From positions 186,001-250,000 of the forward strand of contig NZ_PKQQ01000001.1 in NCBI RefSeq assembly GCF_002893095.1: DNA of 64,000 nt, given 5' to 3'. Positions 1 to 9,187 of the stretch are shown one piece after another; within the stretch, counting starts at the first letter, position 1; each line of letters begins with the position of its first letter. Made by a program: the position numbers and the translations under genes. This DNA comes from Stenotrophomonas sp. VV52. Its GTDB lineage: Bacteria; Pseudomonadota; Gammaproteobacteria; Xanthomonadales; Xanthomonadaceae. Under the pieces are notes generated by a model. That model was given only the letters and a program-made list of their open reading frames with translations. It ran no database searches and had not been told where the DNA came from.

Positions 1-1
1 G

Positions 2-451
2 TTCCTGTTCGTGGTGATGATGCTGGACATCGACGCCTCCAACCTGCGCGAAGGCTGGGTGCGTTACCTGCCGCTCGGCCTGGTGGTCGCGGTCACCATG
101 CTGGTGCAGATGCTGATCCTGATCGGCGTGAAGGGCAGGGCGGTCAACCCGCTGCCGGCCGACAACGCCGCCGCGCTCGCCGCCGACAGCTCCAACATCA
201 CCTGGCTGGCACGCAGCCTGTTCACCGAATACCTGCTGCCGTTCGAGTTCGCCGCCGTCATCCTGACCGTGGCCGTGGTCGCCGCCGTCATGCTGACCCT
301 GCGTCGCCGCACCGGCCTGAAGACCCAGAACCCGTCCGAGCAGACCATGGTCAAGGGCCATGACCGCCTGCGCGTGGTCAAGATGGATGCCGAAAAGCCG
401 GTGGTCCACACCCTTACCAAGCCGTCCAGCAACGAGGAGGCCGCCCCGTGA
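2..451 (+). CDS. nuoJ: NADH-quinone oxidoreductase subunit J (5' end outside window)
   Basis: C-terminal part of NuoJ, a membrane subunit of the proton-pumping NADH dehydrogenase (complex I). The reading frame is open from the first bases of the window and begins [11 protein letters not shown], the conserved NuoJ stretch, so the gene starts upstream. Two membrane segments are visible (around [17 protein letters not shown] and [18 protein letters not shown]), followed by a polar tail. Its TGA overlaps the GTG start of nuoK, as is usual in nuo operons. The family is clear from sequence and from the following nuoK-L-M-N genes; the start codon cannot be placed here. Confidence 0.95.
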   Translation, partial: FLFVVMMLDIDASNLREGWVRYLPLGLVVAVTMLVQMLILIGVKGRAVNPLPADNAAALAADSSNITWLARSLFTEYLLPFEFAAVILTVAVVAAVMLTLRRRTGLKTQNPSEQTMVKGHDRLRVVKMDAEKPVVHTLTKPSSNEEAAP

Positions 452-753
452 TCACCCTTGGTCATATCCTGGCCCTTGGCGCGCTGCTGTTCTGCATCAG
501 CCTTGCCGGCATCTTCCTCAACCGCAAGAACATCATCGTGCTGTTGATGTCCATCGAACTCATGCTGCTCTCGGTGAACATCAACTTCGTCGGGTTCTCG
601 CGTGAGATGGGCGACACGGCCGGCCAGCTGTTCGTGTTCTTCATCCTGACCGTGGCCGCGGCCGAGGCCGCGATCGGCCTCGCGATCCTGGTAACCCTGT
701 TCCGTACCCGCCGCACCATCAATGTCGGCGAAGTCGATTCGCTGAAGGGCTGA
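448..753 (+). CDS. nuoK: NADH-quinone oxidoreductase subunit K
   Basis: Small membrane subunit (101 aa, normal for NuoK) of complex I, homologous to an Mrp antiporter subunit. Three predicted helices are evident. The glutamates in MSIELML (helix 2) and [11 protein letters not shown] (helix 3) match the conserved membrane glutamates needed for proton pumping in this family. GTG start overlaps the nuoJ stop (GTGA), so translation is probably coupled. nuoL follows after 7 nt. Confidence 0.97.
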   Translation: MITLGHILALGALLFCISLAGIFLNRKNIIVLLMSIELMLLSVNINFVGFSREMGDTAGQLFVFFILTVAAAEAAIGLAILVTLFRTRRTINVGEVDSLKG

Positions 754-760
754 TCCGTAG

Positions 761-2953
761 ATGGAAATTACTCTCTCCAAGAGTCTGTTGATCGCCGTGG
801 TGCTTGCACCACTGCTCGGCAGCATCATCGCCGGCCTGTTCGGTCGCCAGGTGGGTCGCCTTGGCGCCCAGACCGTCACCATCCTCGGTGTCGCGGTCAG
901 CTGCGTGCTGTCCAGCTATGTGTTCTACCAGCTGCTGTGGGGCGGCGCGCAGCCGTTCAACGAAAACGTCTACACCTTCTTTGAGGTCGGCCGTTACTCG
1001 GCGCATGTCGGTTTCATGATCGACAAGCTCACCGCCATAATGATGGTGGTGGTGACCTTCGTGTCGTTCCTGGTCCACGTGTACACCATCGGGTACATGC
1101 AGGATGACCCGGGCTACCAGCGCTTCTTCAGCTACATCTCGCTGTTCACCTTCTCGATGCTCACCCTGGTGATGAGCAACAACTTCCTGCAGCTGTTCTT
1201 CGGCTGGGAAGCGGTGGGCCTCGTTTCGTACCTGCTGATCGGTTTCTGGTTCAAGCGTCCGACCGCGATCTTCGCCAACATGAAGGCGTTCCTGGTCAAC
1301 CGCGTCGGCGACTTCGGCTTCATCCTCGGCATCGCCGGCGTGCTGTGGGTGTTCGGCACCCTGGACTACGCCACCGTGTTCGCCAATGCCTCGATCCTGG
1401 CCCACCCGGAAGCGCAGCTGCAGGTCTGGTCGGGTTCGCTGACCCTGTTCGGCCAGAACGTCCAGCTGATGAGCGAGCCGGTGATCTGGTCGATCGCCAC
1501 CATCATCTGCATCTGCCTGTTCATCGGCGCGATGGGCAAGTCGGCCCAGGTGCCGCTGCACGTGTGGCTGCCGGACTCGATGGAAGGCCCGACCCCGATC
1601 TCGGCACTGATCCACGCCGCGACCATGGTCACCGCGGGCATCTTCATGGTCACCCGCATGTCGCCGTTGTTCGAGCTGTCGCAGACCGCGCTGAACTTCG
1701 TGCTGTTCATCGGTGCCACCACCGCGTTCTTTACCGGCCTGATCGGCATCGTGCAGAACGACATCAAGCGCGTCGTCGCGTACTCCACGCTGTCGCAGCT
1801 GGGCTACATGACCGTGGCGCTGGGCGTGTCGGCCTACTCGGCGGCCGTGTTCCACCTGATGACCCACGCCTTCTTCAAGGCGCTGCTGTTCCTCGGTGCG
1901 GGCTCGGTGATCATCGCCATGCACCACGAGCAGGACATGCGCAAGATGGGCGGCCTGCGCAAGTACATGCCGATCACCTTCATCACCATGTGGATCGGTA
2001 CGCTGGCCCTGGTCGGTACTCCGTTCTTCTCCGGCTTCTACTCCAAGGACACCATCATCGAAGCGGCGCAGCACCACGCGCACGTCTCCTCGAGCTGGGT
2101 GGCGACCTACGGGTACTGGGCGGTGCTGGGTGGCGTTATCGTCACCAGCTTCTACAGCTTCCGCCTGCTGTTCCTGACCTTCCATGGCAAGGAACGCTTC
2201 CGCGATGCGCATGATGACCATGGCCACGGCCATGACGATCACCATGCTGCCGATGCACACCATGCAGACGCCCACCACGGCGACGCGCACCATGACGACC
2301 ACGGCCATGGCCACGGTCCGCATGAGCCGCACGAAACCCCGTGGGTGGTGACCCTGCCGCTGATCCTGCTGGCGATCCCGTCGATCCTCGTGGGCTTCTT
2401 CAGCATCGGTCCGATGCTGTACGGCACCGACTGGGCCGGCCACCACGCCGAGCACGCCATTCCGGGCCAGGTGCATTCGTTCTTCACCGGCGTGGTCGAC
2501 TTCTACGACCCGGCGCGCAACACCATTGGCGCCCTGGCAGAAGAGTTCCACGGTCCGGTCGCGTTCGCCCTGCACGGCATGATGGCCCCGGCGTTCTTCC
2601 TGACCGTGGCCGGGTTCCTGCTGGCGGTGCTGTTCTACCTGTGGAAGCCGGAACTGGCGACCCGTGCGCGCAGGACCTTTGCGCCGCTGGTCTCGGTGCT
2701 GGAGAACAAGTACGGGTTCGACAAGCTGTGGATCGGCGGTTTCGCCGGTGGCGGCGTCAAGCTGGGCAAGGTTTCGCGCGCGATCGACACGAACATCGTC
2801 GATGGTGTGGTGGTCAACGGTTCGGCGCGCCTGATCGACCTGGCCGCCAACCTGCTGCGTCGCACCCAATCCGGTTTCCTCTATCACTACGCCTTCGCGA
2901 TGATCATCGGCCTGATTGCCCTTCTGGGCGTCCTGATGCATTACCTGCGTTGA
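761..2953 (+). CDS. nuoL: NADH-quinone oxidoreductase subunit L, with histidine-rich loop
   Basis: Antiporter-like proton-pumping subunit of complex I (730 aa). Conserved blocks include GWEAVGLVSYLLIGFW, the NRVGDFGF stretch and the discontinuous-helix region PDSMEGPTPISALIHAATMV. The C-terminus carries the long lateral helix. Unusual: residues 484-524 form a soluble loop in which 17 of 41 residues are histidine, mixed with Asp and Gly, much like a metal-binding or metal-buffering segment. The remainder aligns with ordinary NuoL, so the loop looks like an insertion between helices and not a frameshift. It lies in the nuo operon 7 nt after nuoK and 23 nt before nuoM. Confidence 0.97.
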   Translation: MEITLSKSLLIAVVLAPLLGSIIAGLFGRQVGRLGAQTVTILGVAVSCVLSSYVFYQLLWGGAQPFNENVYTFFEVGRYSAHVGFMIDKLTAIMMVVVTFVSFLVHVYTIGYMQDDPGYQRFFSYISLFTFSMLTLVMSNNFLQLFFGWEAVGLVSYLLIGFWFKRPTAIFANMKAFLVNRVGDFGFILGIAGVLWVFGTLDYATVFANASILAHPEAQLQVWSGSLTLFGQNVQLMSEPVIWSIATIICICLFIGAMGKSAQVPLHVWLPDSMEGPTPISALIHAATMVTAGIFMVTRMSPLFELSQTALNFVLFIGATTAFFTGLIGIVQNDIKRVVAYSTLSQLGYMTVALGVSAYSAAVFHLMTHAFFKALLFLGAGSVIIAMHHEQDMRKMGGLRKYMPITFITMWIGTLALVGTPFFSGFYSKDTIIEAAQHHAHVSSSWVATYGYWAVLGGVIVTSFYSFRLLFLTFHGKERFRDAHDDHGHGHDDHHAADAHHADAHHGDAHHDDHGHGHGPHEPHETPWVVTLPLILLAIPSILVGFFSIGPMLYGTDWAGHHAEHAIPGQVHSFFTGVVDFYDPARNTIGALAEEFHGPVAFALHGMMAPAFFLTVAGFLLAVLFYLWKPELATRARRTFAPLVSVLENKYGFDKLWIGGFAGGGVKLGKVSRAIDTNIVDGVVVNGSARLIDLAANLLRRTQSGFLYHYAFAMIIGLIALLGVLMHYLR

Positions 2954-2976
2954 TGACCTGTACGGAATAAGAAGAC

Positions 2977-4485
2977 GTGTCGAACTGGCCTCTACTCAGT
3001 GTTCTCATCTGGCTGCCGATCCTCGGCGGTGCCCTGATCCTTGCCATCCGTGATGCGCAGACCGCCCGCTGGGCGTCGCTGGGCGTGGCGGTGCTGACCT
3101 TCGTGATCAGCCTGTCGCTGCTCAGCGGCTACGACGTGTCCAACGACGCGTTGCAGTTCGTCGAGACCCGCGCCTGGATCCCGGCCTACGACATCGGCTA
3201 CAACCTGGGCGTGGACGGCATCGCCATCGCGCTGATCCTGCTGACCACGCTGGTCTCGGTGCTGGCGCTGATCGGCGCCTGGAGCGCCATCGACAAGCGC
3301 GTCAACCAGTACGTGGCGGCCTTCCTGATCCTGGAAGGCGTCACGGTGGGCATCTTCGCCGCGACGGACGCGATGCTGTTCTACGTGTTCTTCGAAGCGA
3401 TGCTGATTCCGATGTTCCTGATCATCGGTGTCTGGGGCGGCCCGCGTCGCATCTACGCCGCGCTGAAGTTCTTCCTGTACACCTTCCTCGGCTCGGTGCT
3501 GATGCTGGTGGCGCTGATCTACCTGTACCTGAAGGGCGGCAGCTTCCAGCTGGCCGACCTGTACCAGCTGCAGCTGTCCAGCCAGGAGCAGACCTGGATC
3601 TTCTTCGCCTTCCTGATCGCCTTCGCGGTCAAGGTGCCGATGTTCCCGGTCCACACCTGGCTGCCGGACGCGCACGTGGAAGCACCGACCGCCGGTTCGG
3701 TGATCCTGGCCGCGATCGCGCTGAAGATCGGCGGTTACGGCTTCCTGCGCTTCAACCTGCCGATCGTGCCGGACGCCTCGCACGACTGGGCCTGGCTGGT
3801 GATCGCGCTGTCGCTGATCGCGGTGATCTATGTCGGCCTGGTCGCGCTGGTGCAGGACGACATGAAGAAGCTGATCGCCTATTCGTCGATCGCGCACATG
3901 GGCTTCGTCACCCTGGGTACCTTCATCGCCCTGTGGCTGGTGCGTGACGCCGGCAATGCCGACGCGGCCCGCCTGGGCCTGCAGGGCGCGATGGTGCAGA
4001 TGGTCTCGCACGGTTTCGTGTCCGGCGCGATGTTCTCCTGCGTGGGCGTGCTGTATGACCGCATGCACAGCCGCCGGATCGCCGATTACGGCGGCGTGGT
4101 CAACGTGATGCCGTGGTTCGCCACCTTCGCCATGCTGTTCTTCATGGCCAATGCAGGCCTGCCGGGCACCAGCGGTTTCGTCGGCGAGTTCATGATCATC
4201 ATGGCCAGCTTCCAGCGGAACCCGTGGCTGGCGCTGGGCGCCGCGACCACCCTGGTGATCACCGCCGCCTACACGCTGTGGCTGTACAAGCGCGTGTTCT
4301 TCGGTGAAGTGGCCAACAAGCACGTGGCCGAACTGAAGGACATCAACGGCCGTGAGTGGCTGGTGCTGGGCGTGTTCGCCGTCGGTACGCTGGCGCTGGG
4401 TCTGTACCCCAAGCCGCTGACCGACCTGATGGAGCCCTCGATCGCAAAGCTGGCGATGCAGATCGCATCCAGCAAGCTGCTGTAA
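2977..4485 (+). CDS. nuoM: NADH-quinone oxidoreductase subunit M
   Basis: Second antiporter-like membrane subunit of complex I (502 aa). Recognisable motifs include FEAMLIPMFLIIGVWGG, KVPMFPVHTWLPDAHVEAPT (the proton-channel lysine and broken helix) and SSIAHMGFV. Starts with GTG at 2977. The product is a polytopic inner-membrane protein with about 14 predicted helices. Lies between nuoL and nuoN in the standard order. Confidence 0.97.
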   Translation: MSNWPLLSVLIWLPILGGALILAIRDAQTARWASLGVAVLTFVISLSLLSGYDVSNDALQFVETRAWIPAYDIGYNLGVDGIAIALILLTTLVSVLALIGAWSAIDKRVNQYVAAFLILEGVTVGIFAATDAMLFYVFFEAMLIPMFLIIGVWGGPRRIYAALKFFLYTFLGSVLMLVALIYLYLKGGSFQLADLYQLQLSSQEQTWIFFAFLIAFAVKVPMFPVHTWLPDAHVEAPTAGSVILAAIALKIGGYGFLRFNLPIVPDASHDWAWLVIALSLIAVIYVGLVALVQDDMKKLIAYSSIAHMGFVTLGTFIALWLVRDAGNADAARLGLQGAMVQMVSHGFVSGAMFSCVGVLYDRMHSRRIADYGGVVNVMPWFATFAMLFFMANAGLPGTSGFVGEFMIIMASFQRNPWLALGAATTLVITAAYTLWLYKRVFFGEVANKHVAELKDINGREWLVLGVFAVGTLALGLYPKPLTDLMEPSIAKLAMQIASSKLL

Positions 4486-4500
4486 TTCCAGGATTTGATG

Positions 4501-5961
4501 ATGACCACCTCGCCGCTGTTGCCATTGACCGCCGCTGACCTGCCGCCGCTCGCTCCGGAGCTGGTGCTGATCGGCAGTGCGTTCGCCCTGATGATCCTCG
4601 ACCTGTTCATCAGCAAGCAGAACAAGATCTGGACCCACCTGTTCTCGGTTGCCGCGCTGGCAGTCGTGCTGTTCATGCTCGCCACGGGCGTGGGCGGGCA
4701 GGGCGAGGTCTTCCACGGCATGTTCGTCCGCGACACCGCGGCCGATGTGATGAAGGTCGTGGTCGTGCTGTGCAGCGGCCTGACCCTGATCTACGGCTGG
4801 AGCTACCTGCGCGAACGCGACCTGTTCCAGGGCGAAATCCCGGTGCTGGTGATGTTCGCCACCGCCGGCATGATGATCCTGGTTTCGGCCGGCAGCCTGC
4901 TCATGGTGTACCTGGGCCTGGAACTGCTGGCGCTGTGCTCCTACGCACTGGTGGCCAGCAACCGCGACAACGGCCTGGCGACCGAAGCGGCGATGAAGTA
5001 CATCGTGCTGGGTTCGCTGGCCTCGGGCCTGCTGCTGTACGGCATGTCGCTGATCTACGGCGCCACCGGCTCCCTGCACCTGGACGCGATCAACGCGGCC
5101 ATTCCGCAGTCGGACGAGAAGATGCTGCTGCTGACCGGCGCGGTGTTCATGATCGCCGGCGTCGCCTTCAAGCTCGGCGCGGCCCCGTTCCACATGTGGC
5201 TGCCCGACGTGTACCAGGGCGCCCCGGCGCCGATCGCGCTGTTCATCAGCTCGGCCCCGAAGCTGGCCGCGTTCGGCATGGCCTACCGCCTGCTGGAAAT
5301 GGGCATCGGCCCGCTGTCGGACGAGTGGAAGTACCTGATCGGTGGACTGGCCGCGCTGTCGCTGGTAGTCGGCAATCTGATGGCGATCGCGCAGAGCAAC
5401 CTCAAGCGCATGCTGGCCTATTCGACTGTGTCGCACATCGGCTTCCTGCTGCTCGGCATTGCCGGTGGCGGCGAGCGCGGTTACGCCGCCGCGCTGTTCT
5501 ATGCGCTGAGCTACGCGATCATGTCCACCGCCGGTTTCGGCGCGATCATCGCGCTGTCGCGCAATGGCTTCGAAGCCGAGAAGATCGACGACCTGAAGGG
5601 CCTGAACGCCCGCAACCCGTGGATGGCCGGCCTGGTGCTGTGCATCATGGCCTCAATGGCCGGCATTCCGCCGTTCCTGGGCTTCTGGACCAAGCTGGCG
5701 GTGCTGGGCGCGGCGATCAACGGCGGCATGCTGTGGCTGGCCATTCTCGGCGTCATCTGCGCGGTGATCGGCTGCTTCTACTACCTGCGCGTGATCAAGG
5801 TCATGTACTTCGACGAGCCGGTGGGCGAGCCGCTGCCGGCCAACAACGACCGCGTGCTGGGCGTGGTGCTGGGCGTGAACGCCCTGGCGCTGCTGGCCCT
5901 GGGCATCGCCTGGAACCCGATCATGGTCTGGTGCCAGCAGGCTTTTGCACATCTCGCATAA
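4501..5961 (+). CDS. nuoN: NADH-quinone oxidoreductase subunit N
   Basis: Third antiporter-like subunit of complex I (486 aa from this start) and the last nuo gene. Conserved segments: GLELLALCSYALVA, KLGAAPFHMWLPDVYQGAP and YSTVSHIGFLLLGIAGG. Two adjacent ATGs exist (4498 and 4501) behind an in-frame TTG. An AGGA at 4490-4493 is 7 nt from the second ATG, which decides 4501. No strong intrinsic terminator is visible directly after the gene; an initiator tRNA gene follows about 110 nt downstream. Confidence 0.95.
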   Translation: MTTSPLLPLTAADLPPLAPELVLIGSAFALMILDLFISKQNKIWTHLFSVAALAVVLFMLATGVGGQGEVFHGMFVRDTAADVMKVVVVLCSGLTLIYGWSYLRERDLFQGEIPVLVMFATAGMMILVSAGSLLMVYLGLELLALCSYALVASNRDNGLATEAAMKYIVLGSLASGLLLYGMSLIYGATGSLHLDAINAAIPQSDEKMLLLTGAVFMIAGVAFKLGAAPFHMWLPDVYQGAPAPIALFISSAPKLAAFGMAYRLLEMGIGPLSDEWKYLIGGLAALSLVVGNLMAIAQSNLKRMLAYSTVSHIGFLLLGIAGGGERGYAAALFYALSYAIMSTAGFGAIIALSRNGFEAEKIDDLKGLNARNPWMAGLVLCIMASMAGIPPFLGFWTKLAVLGAAINGGMLWLAILGVICAVIGCFYYLRVIKVMYFDEPVGEPLPANNDRVLGVVLGVNALALLALGIAWNPIMVWCQQAFAHLA

Positions 5962-6070
5962 AAAGCGATACAAAACTGCGTCAATAGTGTAATATTCGTT
6001 TCCTGAGTTGTTGATGCAGCGGTTTCGCCAGAACATCGTTGCGGTAACAGATCAACTCAACCACTTCTGC

Positions 6071-6147
6071 TGCGGGGTGGAGCAGTCTGGCAGCTCGTCG
6101 GGCTCATAACCCGAAGGTCGCAGGTTCAAATCCTGCCCCCGCTACCA
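6071..6147 (+). tRNA. metY: Initiator tRNA-fMet (CAT), copy 1
   Basis: 77-nt cloverleaf with CCA encoded. Anticodon CAT sits in a loop closed by three G:C pairs (GGG..CCC), and position 1/72 is a mismatch (T.T); both are hallmarks of the initiator and not the elongator tRNA. In enterobacteria the metY initiator gene lies directly before rimP-nusA-infB; here an 11-kb island separates it from rimP. Confidence 0.97.
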
Positions 6148-6182
6148 AATTGTCCCGGTGCAAACCGGTGACTGGAACGACG

Positions 6183-6213
6183 AAGGCGATCCCGGCAACG
6201 GGGTCGCCTTTTT
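6183..6213 (+). terminator. Intrinsic terminator after tRNA-fMet copy 1
   Basis: A stem of about 10 pairs (AAGGCGATCC with GGGTCGCCTT) is followed by a run of T residues. It lies 36 nt past the CCA end of the first initiator tRNA, so the two tRNA copies probably form separate transcripts. Confidence 0.75.
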
Positions 6214-6221
6214 CGTTGGGG

Positions 6222-6250
6222 TTGCGCACATAGGTAAATCCCATTACAAT
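6222..6250 (+). promoter_or_regulatory. Sigma-70 promoter for tRNA-fMet copy 2
   Basis: TTGCGC at 6222-6227 and TACAAT at 6245-6250 with exactly 17 nt between them. The tRNA begins 12 nt after the -10 box, as expected for a stable RNA promoter with a short leader. Confidence 0.8.
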
Positions 6251-6261
6251 TCCGCTTCTGC

Positions 6262-6338
6262 TGCGGGGTGGAGCAGTCTGGCAGCTCGTCGGGCTCATAA
6301 CCCGAAGGTCGCAGGTTCAAATCCTGCCCCCGCTACCA
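6262..6338 (+). tRNA. Initiator tRNA-fMet (CAT), copy 2
   Basis: Identical over all 77 nt to the copy at 6071-6147, including the mismatched 1/72 pair, the three G:C pairs of the anticodon stem and the encoded CCA. It has its own promoter (6222-6250) and terminator (6374-6399). The flanks of the two copies differ, so this is a duplicated transcription unit and not a simple repeat of a longer block. Confidence 0.97.
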
Positions 6339-6373
6339 AGTAGTATTGCTGGACGTCAGACATCCAGCACCAG

Positions 6374-6399
6374 AACGGCGACCTTCGGGTCGCCGTTTT
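6374..6399 (+). terminator. Intrinsic terminator after tRNA-fMet copy 2
   Basis: Perfect 10-bp stem AACGGCGACC / GGTCGCCGTT with a TTCG tetraloop and a T tract on the + strand. It marks the left border of the RHS island, 20 nt before the stop codon of the convergent RHS module. Confidence 0.85.
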
Positions 6400-6418
6400 G
6401 CGTTGCGCGATACCGGCA

Positions 6419-7807
6419 TCAGATGGACGTAAGCTTGTAACGCAGGCCGACCAGGCGGCTGAGCATACCGTTGAGGATCGCGGTACGACGTTTGCGCCAA
6501 CCAGTCTGCGGCTCCATGATCCGGCGCGTGCCGAAGCTCCGGTTTCGACCCATGCTCGGCATGAACTCCGCCTTTCCCTGGAACCCTGTCGTTGGTACGC
6601 CCAGCTTGTCGGCTACGCGCTGTGCCTGCGACGCGTACTTGCCGCCGAAGGCCGTCCGGCAGGACTGAAGTTCCATTCGCTGGAATACATGATCCTTGCC
6701 AAAGCTTTTTCTGATGATGGACGCCAGCTTTCCACCAGAGACGTTCCTTCTCGTCGCAGTCAGGAAGCGCGCGCCGTGTCCCTGGAAGATGTCGATGAAA
6801 TCGTCGCTACCCACTTGGGCGCTTCCCAGCAGATCCTCGCCCACGCTGGCAATGCTGGTCTGTGAACCACGTGCCGACGTGCTGATCGGCCATGCCTTCA
6901 GTGTGGAGCGCATGCCCTTGTCGACGAGCTTCTGCGGCCGCACGCTCGCCAGTCGCTGCACGAACTGTTTACCCTTGCTGGCCAGCTGCGTGCCGGCCTT
7001 GGCCATCGCGGGTAGTGCCGCGACCACGCCGGCGGCGGTCAGGCCGATGCCGACGTAGCCCAGCACTTCCTGGGCGAGCTCGTCTTCGACCACGGCAGCG
7101 GCGATCTCGACCGCAGCCGCTGCGGTCGAAATGACCACGCCGACCACCGCCGAGGCGGTCACCCCCACTACGGCCAGCGCGCCGAAGCTGGCTACGGCAG
7201 CCACCACCGCCACGCCGGCCATGATCCATTTCCAGAAATGGCCGGTGGGATCGGCGCGGTTGACCGGATCGCCCTGGCAGTAAGCCAGGCTGTTCCAGCC
7301 GCCGTCCTCGAACGGACTCATCGGGTCGGGCGCAATGAAGATGCCCAGCGTGGGCGAGTAGGGGCGGTGGTTGCGTGGCCCCAGCAGGTACAGGCCGCTG
7401 GCCGTGTCCTGCATCTCAGCATTGAAGCCGAGCTGCGCAATCGGTACTTCCACGCGGAGGGACACTGCGGCACGGTGTCCATGCGGTGCGTAGGCCACGC
7501 TGCGCGGCGCACCACACAGCTCCAGCGCGGGTGAGAGTGACGCATCGGTGGCCAGCAGCAGGGACGCGGAGGAGCGCGCAGGCGCAAGTTCGGCCACGGG
7601 CTGTTCAGCGATCCACAGCCAGCTCACCGGTTCGTGCGTGCCGGCTTCCTGCATCCCGGCCTCGGCTACGACGCGGTCGTCGCGCCAGTAGCGATAGCGG
7701 CCCGAGCCGGCACTGTCGATGCGCGACAGCAGGCCTTCGGCGTCATAGCAGAAGTGCGCATGCGTGGACCACGCGCGAGTCGATGTTGAAGATGATGTTC
7801 GTGGCAT
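6419..7807 (-). CDS. Free-standing RHS core module A with putative His/Cys protease-like toxin tail
   Basis: 462 aa. The start ATG at 7807 is chosen because GGAAAGG lies 7 nt upstream; an in-frame GTG at 7813 is too close to it. Residues 1-190 form an RHS-associated core: YDAEGLL strand repeat, YAPHGHR, LGFNAE, YSPTLGIFIAPD and AYCQGDPVNRADPTGH, with Asp161 and Asp186 in the positions of the core self-cleavage motif. Residues about 194-265 are an Ala/Val/Gly-rich hydrophobic segment. The tail has a GHG (His344) and an LQSCRT (Cys383) 39 residues later, then LGVPTTGFQG, resembling clan CD (caspase-like/C80) catalytic dyads. Compared with normal RHS proteins (1000+ aa) the shell is absent. It is transcribed away from the other RHS genes. 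The protease call is a motif-level inference. Confidence 0.75.
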   Translation of the reverse strand: MPRTSSSTSTRAWSTHAHFCYDAEGLLSRIDSAGSGRYRYWRDDRVVAEAGMQEAGTHEPVSWLWIAEQPVAELAPARSSASLLLATDASLSPALELCGAPRSVAYAPHGHRAAVSLRVEVPIAQLGFNAEMQDTASGLYLLGPRNHRPYSPTLGIFIAPDPMSPFEDGGWNSLAYCQGDPVNRADPTGHFWKWIMAGVAVVAAVASFGALAVVGVTASAVVGVVISTAAAAVEIAAAVVEDELAQEVLGYVGIGLTAAGVVAALPAMAKAGTQLASKGKQFVQRLASVRPQKLVDKGMRSTLKAWPISTSARGSQTSIASVGEDLLGSAQVGSDDFIDIFQGHGARFLTATRRNVSGGKLASIIRKSFGKDHVFQRMELQSCRTAFGGKYASQAQRVADKLGVPTTGFQGKAEFMPSMGRNRSFGTRRIMEPQTGWRKRRTAILNGMLSRLVGLRYKLTSI

Positions 7808-8054
7808 GGTCACGCCTTTCCGGATGCGCGCTACCCCGCGCGACAGCGACCCCCGTTGCCTTGCCGGGCCCAGGTCAAAGCGGAACCAGCATCGCCTTGG
7901 ATACTGCTTTCGCCGTTAGTCCGGCATGAAGTGTGGGCCCTACGAAAATCGCCCGAAAACCTCACGTGGAATTTACGACGCCGGGCGTACATAGCAGGTT
8001 CTGTCATCGACAGGAATCGGGGGATTCTTGCGGTAGTGCGATGGGGAATTCGCC

Positions 8055-9089
8055 ATGGAAAAGACCAGTACTGCCCCGGGGCGGGCAGACGCAAGCTTTG
8101 ACTTGCTTTCAAAGTTCGAACCGGCTCTCATGTCCACTTCACGCCTGTACGCCAACGGTCGGCAGCAGGTTGCCATTGAAGTGTTGCTGGTGCCGATGTT
8201 GCATAACGAGGCTGCGGAGTTGACGCCAGCGGAGCTGGATAGCGTGCGTCTGGTTCACTACAACACTGGCGACGAGCTTTCGGATGCCTGGACGATTGCC
8301 AGGGAAAAGAACGAGTACAGTTACTATCCGGAACCCGGTCGCGACGCAGCCACCATCACCCGGGTGTCGCGTACCGGCGAAGGAAAGCGATACGTGATCG
8401 AGCTCTACGTCTCCACGACGGAGTCGGAAGGACTCAGTCGCAAGCTTGCACTTGCGATCACCCGCGAGAGCGACGGGCTGGTAGTGATCACGAACGGTGA
8501 GAAATTGCCGCCAAACAATGGAATCGACCAGTCGGTCACCCTGCAGATGGTCAAGGTTCCTACTTACTCCATCCAGAACTACCCCTTCGAAAAGAACATT
8601 GTCCGGGAGGCGGCGCTTGACGGTGGACCGTCCGGGCCGGGTCGCGTCCGCGAGGACGGTGGCTCGCCGGTGTTCATTGCCAACTATCACTTCACGGCGG
8701 TCGACAACAGCAACAACACGATCATGTTCAAGAGCCTGGAAGTGGAGAGCGGGGGCATGATCCAGTGGCATGACAAGGTTGCCGGCGAACGCTACGCGTC
8801 ATATACCGGGTATGCCGTGCCGGGAAGCGATGACATCGTCTACAACCCGGAGATCGAGCTGGGACACCTCCACACGCCCGAGAAGAAGGTGCGCGACCCT
8901 GCCGAGGACACCGGCACGATCGTACTCGTGGGTGATGTGAACATCCCCTTTCACTACAACAGCGCGATCAATCACGACGGACCCTGCCGGGTCAACGCGA
9001 TCGACGAGTACGGCAACGGCCACGCGCTGTTCATCCGGTTCAAGGACACAAGTCCCACCGGACGATTCGACCTGGTTCTCTACAAGTAA
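8055..9089 (+). CDS. Hypothetical protein at the head of the RHS operon
   Basis: 344 aa, starting ATG with GGGGA 7 nt upstream. I do not recognise a family. No signal peptide or membrane helix is visible; composition suggests a soluble beta-rich protein, with many alternating strands in the C-terminal half (around SPVFIANYHFTAVDNSNNTI and ARYASYTGYAVP-like stretches). It is the first gene of the rightward RHS cluster, 98 nt ahead of the RHS shell gene, and diverges from module A across a 247-nt intergenic region that must hold both promoters. Position suggests a partner of the shell (assembly, targeting or protection), but that is inference. Confidence 0.8.
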   Translation: MEKTSTAPGRADASFDLLSKFEPALMSTSRLYANGRQQVAIEVLLVPMLHNEAAELTPAELDSVRLVHYNTGDELSDAWTIAREKNEYSYYPEPGRDAATITRVSRTGEGKRYVIELYVSTTESEGLSRKLALAITRESDGLVVITNGEKLPPNNGIDQSVTLQMVKVPTYSIQNYPFEKNIVREAALDGGPSGPGRVREDGGSPVFIANYHFTAVDNSNNTIMFKSLEVESGGMIQWHDKVAGERYASYTGYAVPGSDDIVYNPEIELGHLHTPEKKVRDPAEDTGTIVLVGDVNIPFHYNSAINHDGPCRVNAIDEYGNGHALFIRFKDTSPTGRFDLVLYK

Positions 9090-9187
9090 CCGCCACCTGG
9101 CGTGCCCGTAATGGCTGGCCCCGCAGGGGCTGGCCCTGCGCCGCCGTTGCCTGCGCCCTGTGCCGCATCCAGTGAGGGAGTACGTCC

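Noticed and set aside
719-5436. Very long minus-strand frames opposite nuoL and nuoM-nuoN (740 and 814 codons)
   Set aside because: Antisense shadows of GC-rich genes; their translations are His/Gln/Arg/Asp-rich low-complexity and the plus strand has clear NuoL, NuoM and NuoN.
6104-6343. Short frames of 60-65 codons over the tRNA-fMet genes
   Set aside because: They read through tRNA sequence and give the well-known false peptide translated from tRNA genes.
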